Origin: Constantimarinum furrinae
Lineage (GTDB): Bacteria > Bacteroidota > Bacteroidia > Flavobacteriales > Flavobacteriaceae
Length of the DNA: 64,000 nt
Direction: 5' to 3'
Assembly: GCF_014295415.1 (NCBI RefSeq)
Contig: NZ_CP052909.1
Location: 1,426,001 to 1,490,000, forward strand
Part shown: one piece after another, positions 61,697 to 64,000 of the stretch
How positions within the stretch are numbered: the stretch's first letter is position 1
How the letters are laid out: each line of letters begins with the position of its first letter
Translations under genes and position numbers: made by a program
The notes under the pieces: model-generated
The model's input: the letters and a program-made list of their open reading frames with translations, nothing else
The model's database searches: none
What the model was told of the DNA's origin: nothing

Positions 61697-61974
61697 AGTC
61701 GGAAGTCTGAAGTAGAAAGACCGAAGTATGGAATGTAATAAACTCAGTAAAAGGGATAAGGCGACGGAAAATTTAGTGCCTGGCCATTAGCATTTAATAA
61801 AGCACATTTTCACAGACTCTTAGGTCGAATTCGTGGGTGTACTCAAAGCATTTTTTTAAGTCGGGAGGCTAAGATTTAAGAGCATTTTAAGGTAATGGCA
61901 CTAAGATTTGTTGTTTATTTGCTTTTCAAAATCTTTAAATTAAAATTTTAAAGTCTCCTTTTCGTTTCCTACTT
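61697..61974. other. Gene-free spacer after pdhB
   Basis: Begins with short degenerate purine-rich repeats (GAAGTCGGAAGTCTGAAGT near 61694-61712, and ACCGAAGTATGG). The rest is AT-rich and shows no coding or RNA feature that I can support. The promoter of the DUF5686 gene must be in the second half. Confidence 0.4.
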
Positions 61975-64000
61975 ATGAAGCACACCTTACTTCTTCTACT
62001 TTTATTTACTTGCTCAATTGGATTTTCACAGACCAAAGTAAGTGGAGTTGTAAACGATGCTTTTGGCGACCCTGTTGCTTTCGCAAACGTTATTTTCAAG
62101 GATTCTAATGAGGGTACTATTACCAACGAAGATGGTCGTTTTTATCTCGAAAGTGACGAAACGTATTCTACCTTATTGTTTTCATTTGTGGGTTATGCCA
62201 CGCAGGAAATGGAGCTAAATCAGCGTGCTACCTACGATATAAAGGTGATACTTGAGGAAGAAGCTGCTTCATTGGATGAGGTGGTGGTGTTTAGCGGAAA
62301 AACGTCAAAAAAGAATAATCCGGCGATAGATATTCTTAAAAAGATCTGGGAAAACCGAAGGGAGAACGGTGTTAAAAAGTTTAAGCAATACCAATACGAC
62401 AAGTACGAAAAACTGGAATTTGATCTAAATACCATCGACTCGGGTCTCATTAAGAGCAGAGTCTTCAAGGGTATGGAGTTTGTTTTCGACCAGGTGGATA
62501 CTTCCAATGTGACTGGAAATACCTATTTACCTATTTTTATTAATGAGGCGTATTCTAAAGTTTATGGAGATAACATTCTCAAGGAAGAAAAAGATGTACT
62601 GGAAGGAAATAAGAATTCAGGGTTCAACAACAACCAAACACTTATTGCCTTTATAAAGGATCTTTATAAAGAATACGATGTGTACGATAATTATTTAAAA
62701 TTCTTCGACAAAGCATTCACCAGCCCATTATCAACAACGGGTGTAGATGTTTACAATTATGTTTTACTGGACAGTGCATACCGGGATAACAAATGGTGTT
62801 ATAATATTGTGTATTATCCCAGGCGTAAGAACGAACTTACCTTTAAGGGCGATTTTTGGGTGAATGACACCACCTGGGCGATCAAAGAGATCAATCTTCA
62901 GGCCTCTAAGAGTGCCAATCTTAACTGGGTCCGTGAGGTTTATATTGAACAGGAATTTGATGTTTTAAATGATTCTATATTCCTAATTACCCGAGATTAT
63001 TTTTTAAGTGATTTCAGTTTCAGAAAAAAAGAAGGAGCCAGAGGAATTTACGGTAAGCGAACCACCCTCTTCGACAATTACGTTTTTGATATTCCTAAGG
63101 ACAAGAGTTTTTATTCTGAACAGGTTGATCCGTACCAATACGAAGTATACAATCGTCCGGATGAGTTCTGGGAGCAGCGGCGAATGGAGCAGCTTAGTAA
63201 GGACGAGAAGGGGGTATATAAGATGTTGGATACGTTAAAAACAGTTCCGCGATTTAAAACACTTTACAATCTGGGGGCAACGCTGGCGAGTGGGTATTAT
63301 GAAATGGGCAATTACGATCTCGGTCCTGTTTTCTCGGTATTTGGGTTTAATGAAGCTGAAGGATTGCGGATTCGTCTGGGAGGTCGAACATACTTCAGTC
63401 AGAATGACCCCTGGCGACTTGAGGTTTTTGGCGCGTACGGATTTAGGGATGAGCGCTTTAAATACGGACTCTCTGCAAAATGGTTGCTGGACCGTAGAAC
63501 ACGCCTAATCGTTTTTGCGGGTAATCGAAAGGACGTAGAACAAACCGGTGCAAGTTTAACCAATAGCAACGATGTTCTTGGAAGGAGCCTGGCGTCTTCT
63601 TCACTTATATCTGTGGGTGCTAACGACAGGCTTACACGAATAAACCTCACTACCGCCGGATTTGAAATGGAACCCTCAAAGAATCTCATCTTTAGAGTTA
63701 CGGGTTCTTACCGCACCTTAAGATCGGCGACAGATACTTTTAGTCTGGATTATTTTGATGAGAACGGCGAGATTCAAAGCAGGATACAGCAACCTGAAAT
63801 CGAATTTAGCGTAAACTTCACTCCGGGAAAGAAGACATCGGGGTACGGTGTAGAACAAACGATCATAAACGATGGCGATTATCCTACCTTCTTTTTGGGG
63901 TATAGCTTAGGACTACAGGGAGTTTTAGGGGGTGATTTTGAGTATAAAAAATTGCAATCCCTTTATACGCAACCATGGAATATTGGCGGATTAGGGCGTT
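61975..64000 (+). CDS. DUF5686 / CarboxypepD_reg outer membrane protein (3' partial)
   Basis: The frame from the ATG at 61975 stays open to the window end, about 675 residues visible. Signal peptide MKHTLLLLLLFTCSIGFSQ. Then a CarboxypepD_reg domain (TKVSGVVNDAFGDPVAFANV, NEDGRFYLESDE, TLLFSFVGYATQEME, EEEAASLDEVVVFSG), the DUF5686 region (AIDILKKIWENRRENGVKKF, QYDKYEKLEFDLNTI, DFWVNDTTWAIKEINLQAS) and beta-strand-rich segments after about residue 420. The family occurs in the outer membrane of Bacteroidota; the role is unknown. Confidence 0.9.
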   Translation, partial: MKHTLLLLLLFTCSIGFSQTKVSGVVNDAFGDPVAFANVIFKDSNEGTITNEDGRFYLESDETYSTLLFSFVGYATQEMELNQRATYDIKVILEEEAASLDEVVVFSGKTSKKNNPAIDILKKIWENRRENGVKKFKQYQYDKYEKLEFDLNTIDSGLIKSRVFKGMEFVFDQVDTSNVTGNTYLPIFINEAYSKVYGDNILKEEKDVLEGNKNSGFNNNQTLIAFIKDLYKEYDVYDNYLKFFDKAFTSPLSTTGVDVYNYVLLDSAYRDNKWCYNIVYYPRRKNELTFKGDFWVNDTTWAIKEINLQASKSANLNWVREVYIEQEFDVLNDSIFLITRDYFLSDFSFRKKEGARGIYGKRTTLFDNYVFDIPKDKSFYSEQVDPYQYEVYNRPDEFWEQRRMEQLSKDEKGVYKMLDTLKTVPRFKTLYNLGATLASGYYEMGNYDLGPVFSVFGFNEAEGLRIRLGGRTYFSQNDPWRLEVFGAYGFRDERFKYGLSAKWLLDRRTRLIVFAGNRKDVEQTGASLTNSNDVLGRSLASSSLISVGANDRLTRINLTTAGFEMEPSKNLIFRVTGSYRTLRSATDTFSLDYFDENGEIQSRIQQPEIEFSVNFTPGKKTSGYGVEQTIINDGDYPTFFLGYSLGLQGVLGGDFEYKKLQSLYTQPWNIGGLGR

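Overview
The window is chromosomal DNA of a member of the Bacteroidota, almost certainly family Flavobacteriaceae. Evidence: a type IX secretion (T9SS) type B substrate beside a PorP/SprF protein, a FolK-deoxynucleoside kinase fusion, DUF6089/BamA/OmpH gene order, DUF5686 and CarboxypepD_reg proteins, many short lipoproteins, and promoters with the Bacteroidota -7 box TAnnTTTG. I do not assign a genus. Most of the window is housekeeping; I see no insertion sequence, prophage or CRISPR array.

Layout. 1-3955: end of a very large repeat-built surface protein carrying a T9SS type B sorting domain, then its PorP/SprF partner. 3986-9166: VWA lipoprotein, a LytS/LytTR two-component pair and glutamate racemase. 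9261-16376 (minus strand): an envelope operon CBS-nadK-DUF6089-uppS-bamA-ompH-ompH. 16463-20868: pdxJ with a hydrolase, then FadL-type porin plus GDSL lipoprotein. 20942-24768: holin-like protein, trigger factor, clpP, clpX. 24842-32689: GH3-like, DUF2797, AsmA-like, queuosine precursor transporter, FolK-dNK fusion, TrmH-like methylase. 32836-36031: mutS, tRNA-Gly, tRNA-Leu, and a 119-bp tandem repeat. 36120-42423: accessory region with small membrane proteins, five related acidic lipoproteins and, between them, a radical-SAM/DUF4130 DNA repair pair divergent from a self-cleaving S24 repressor. 42512-50353: waaA, sugar aminotransferase, galE, amidohydrolase, fabD, fructosamine kinase-like, folA. 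50414-56178: class V aminotransferase, DUF3124, egtD, egtB, two TonB-C proteins, thyA. 56289-64000: nucleoside transporter with an extra N-terminal domain, bifunctional nuclease, etfA, etfB, pdhB, start of a DUF5686 protein.

Main observations. (1) A perfect 24-bp palindrome upstream of etfBA recurs with two changes upstream of fadL-lipase, suggesting one fatty-acid regulon operator. (2) The S24 repressor has an Ala-Gly cleavage site and Ser/Lys dyad, and GGAAnAT-type palindromes flank the promoter of the divergent repair genes: a compact SOS-like repair switch. (3) Five paralogous lipoproteins with Cys-Arg-(Glu/Asp)-Thr after the lipobox surround that switch. (4) folK has no ATG/GTG/TTG start in frame; ATT is the best candidate. 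(5) A terminator-like hairpin ends directly at the egtB start codon.
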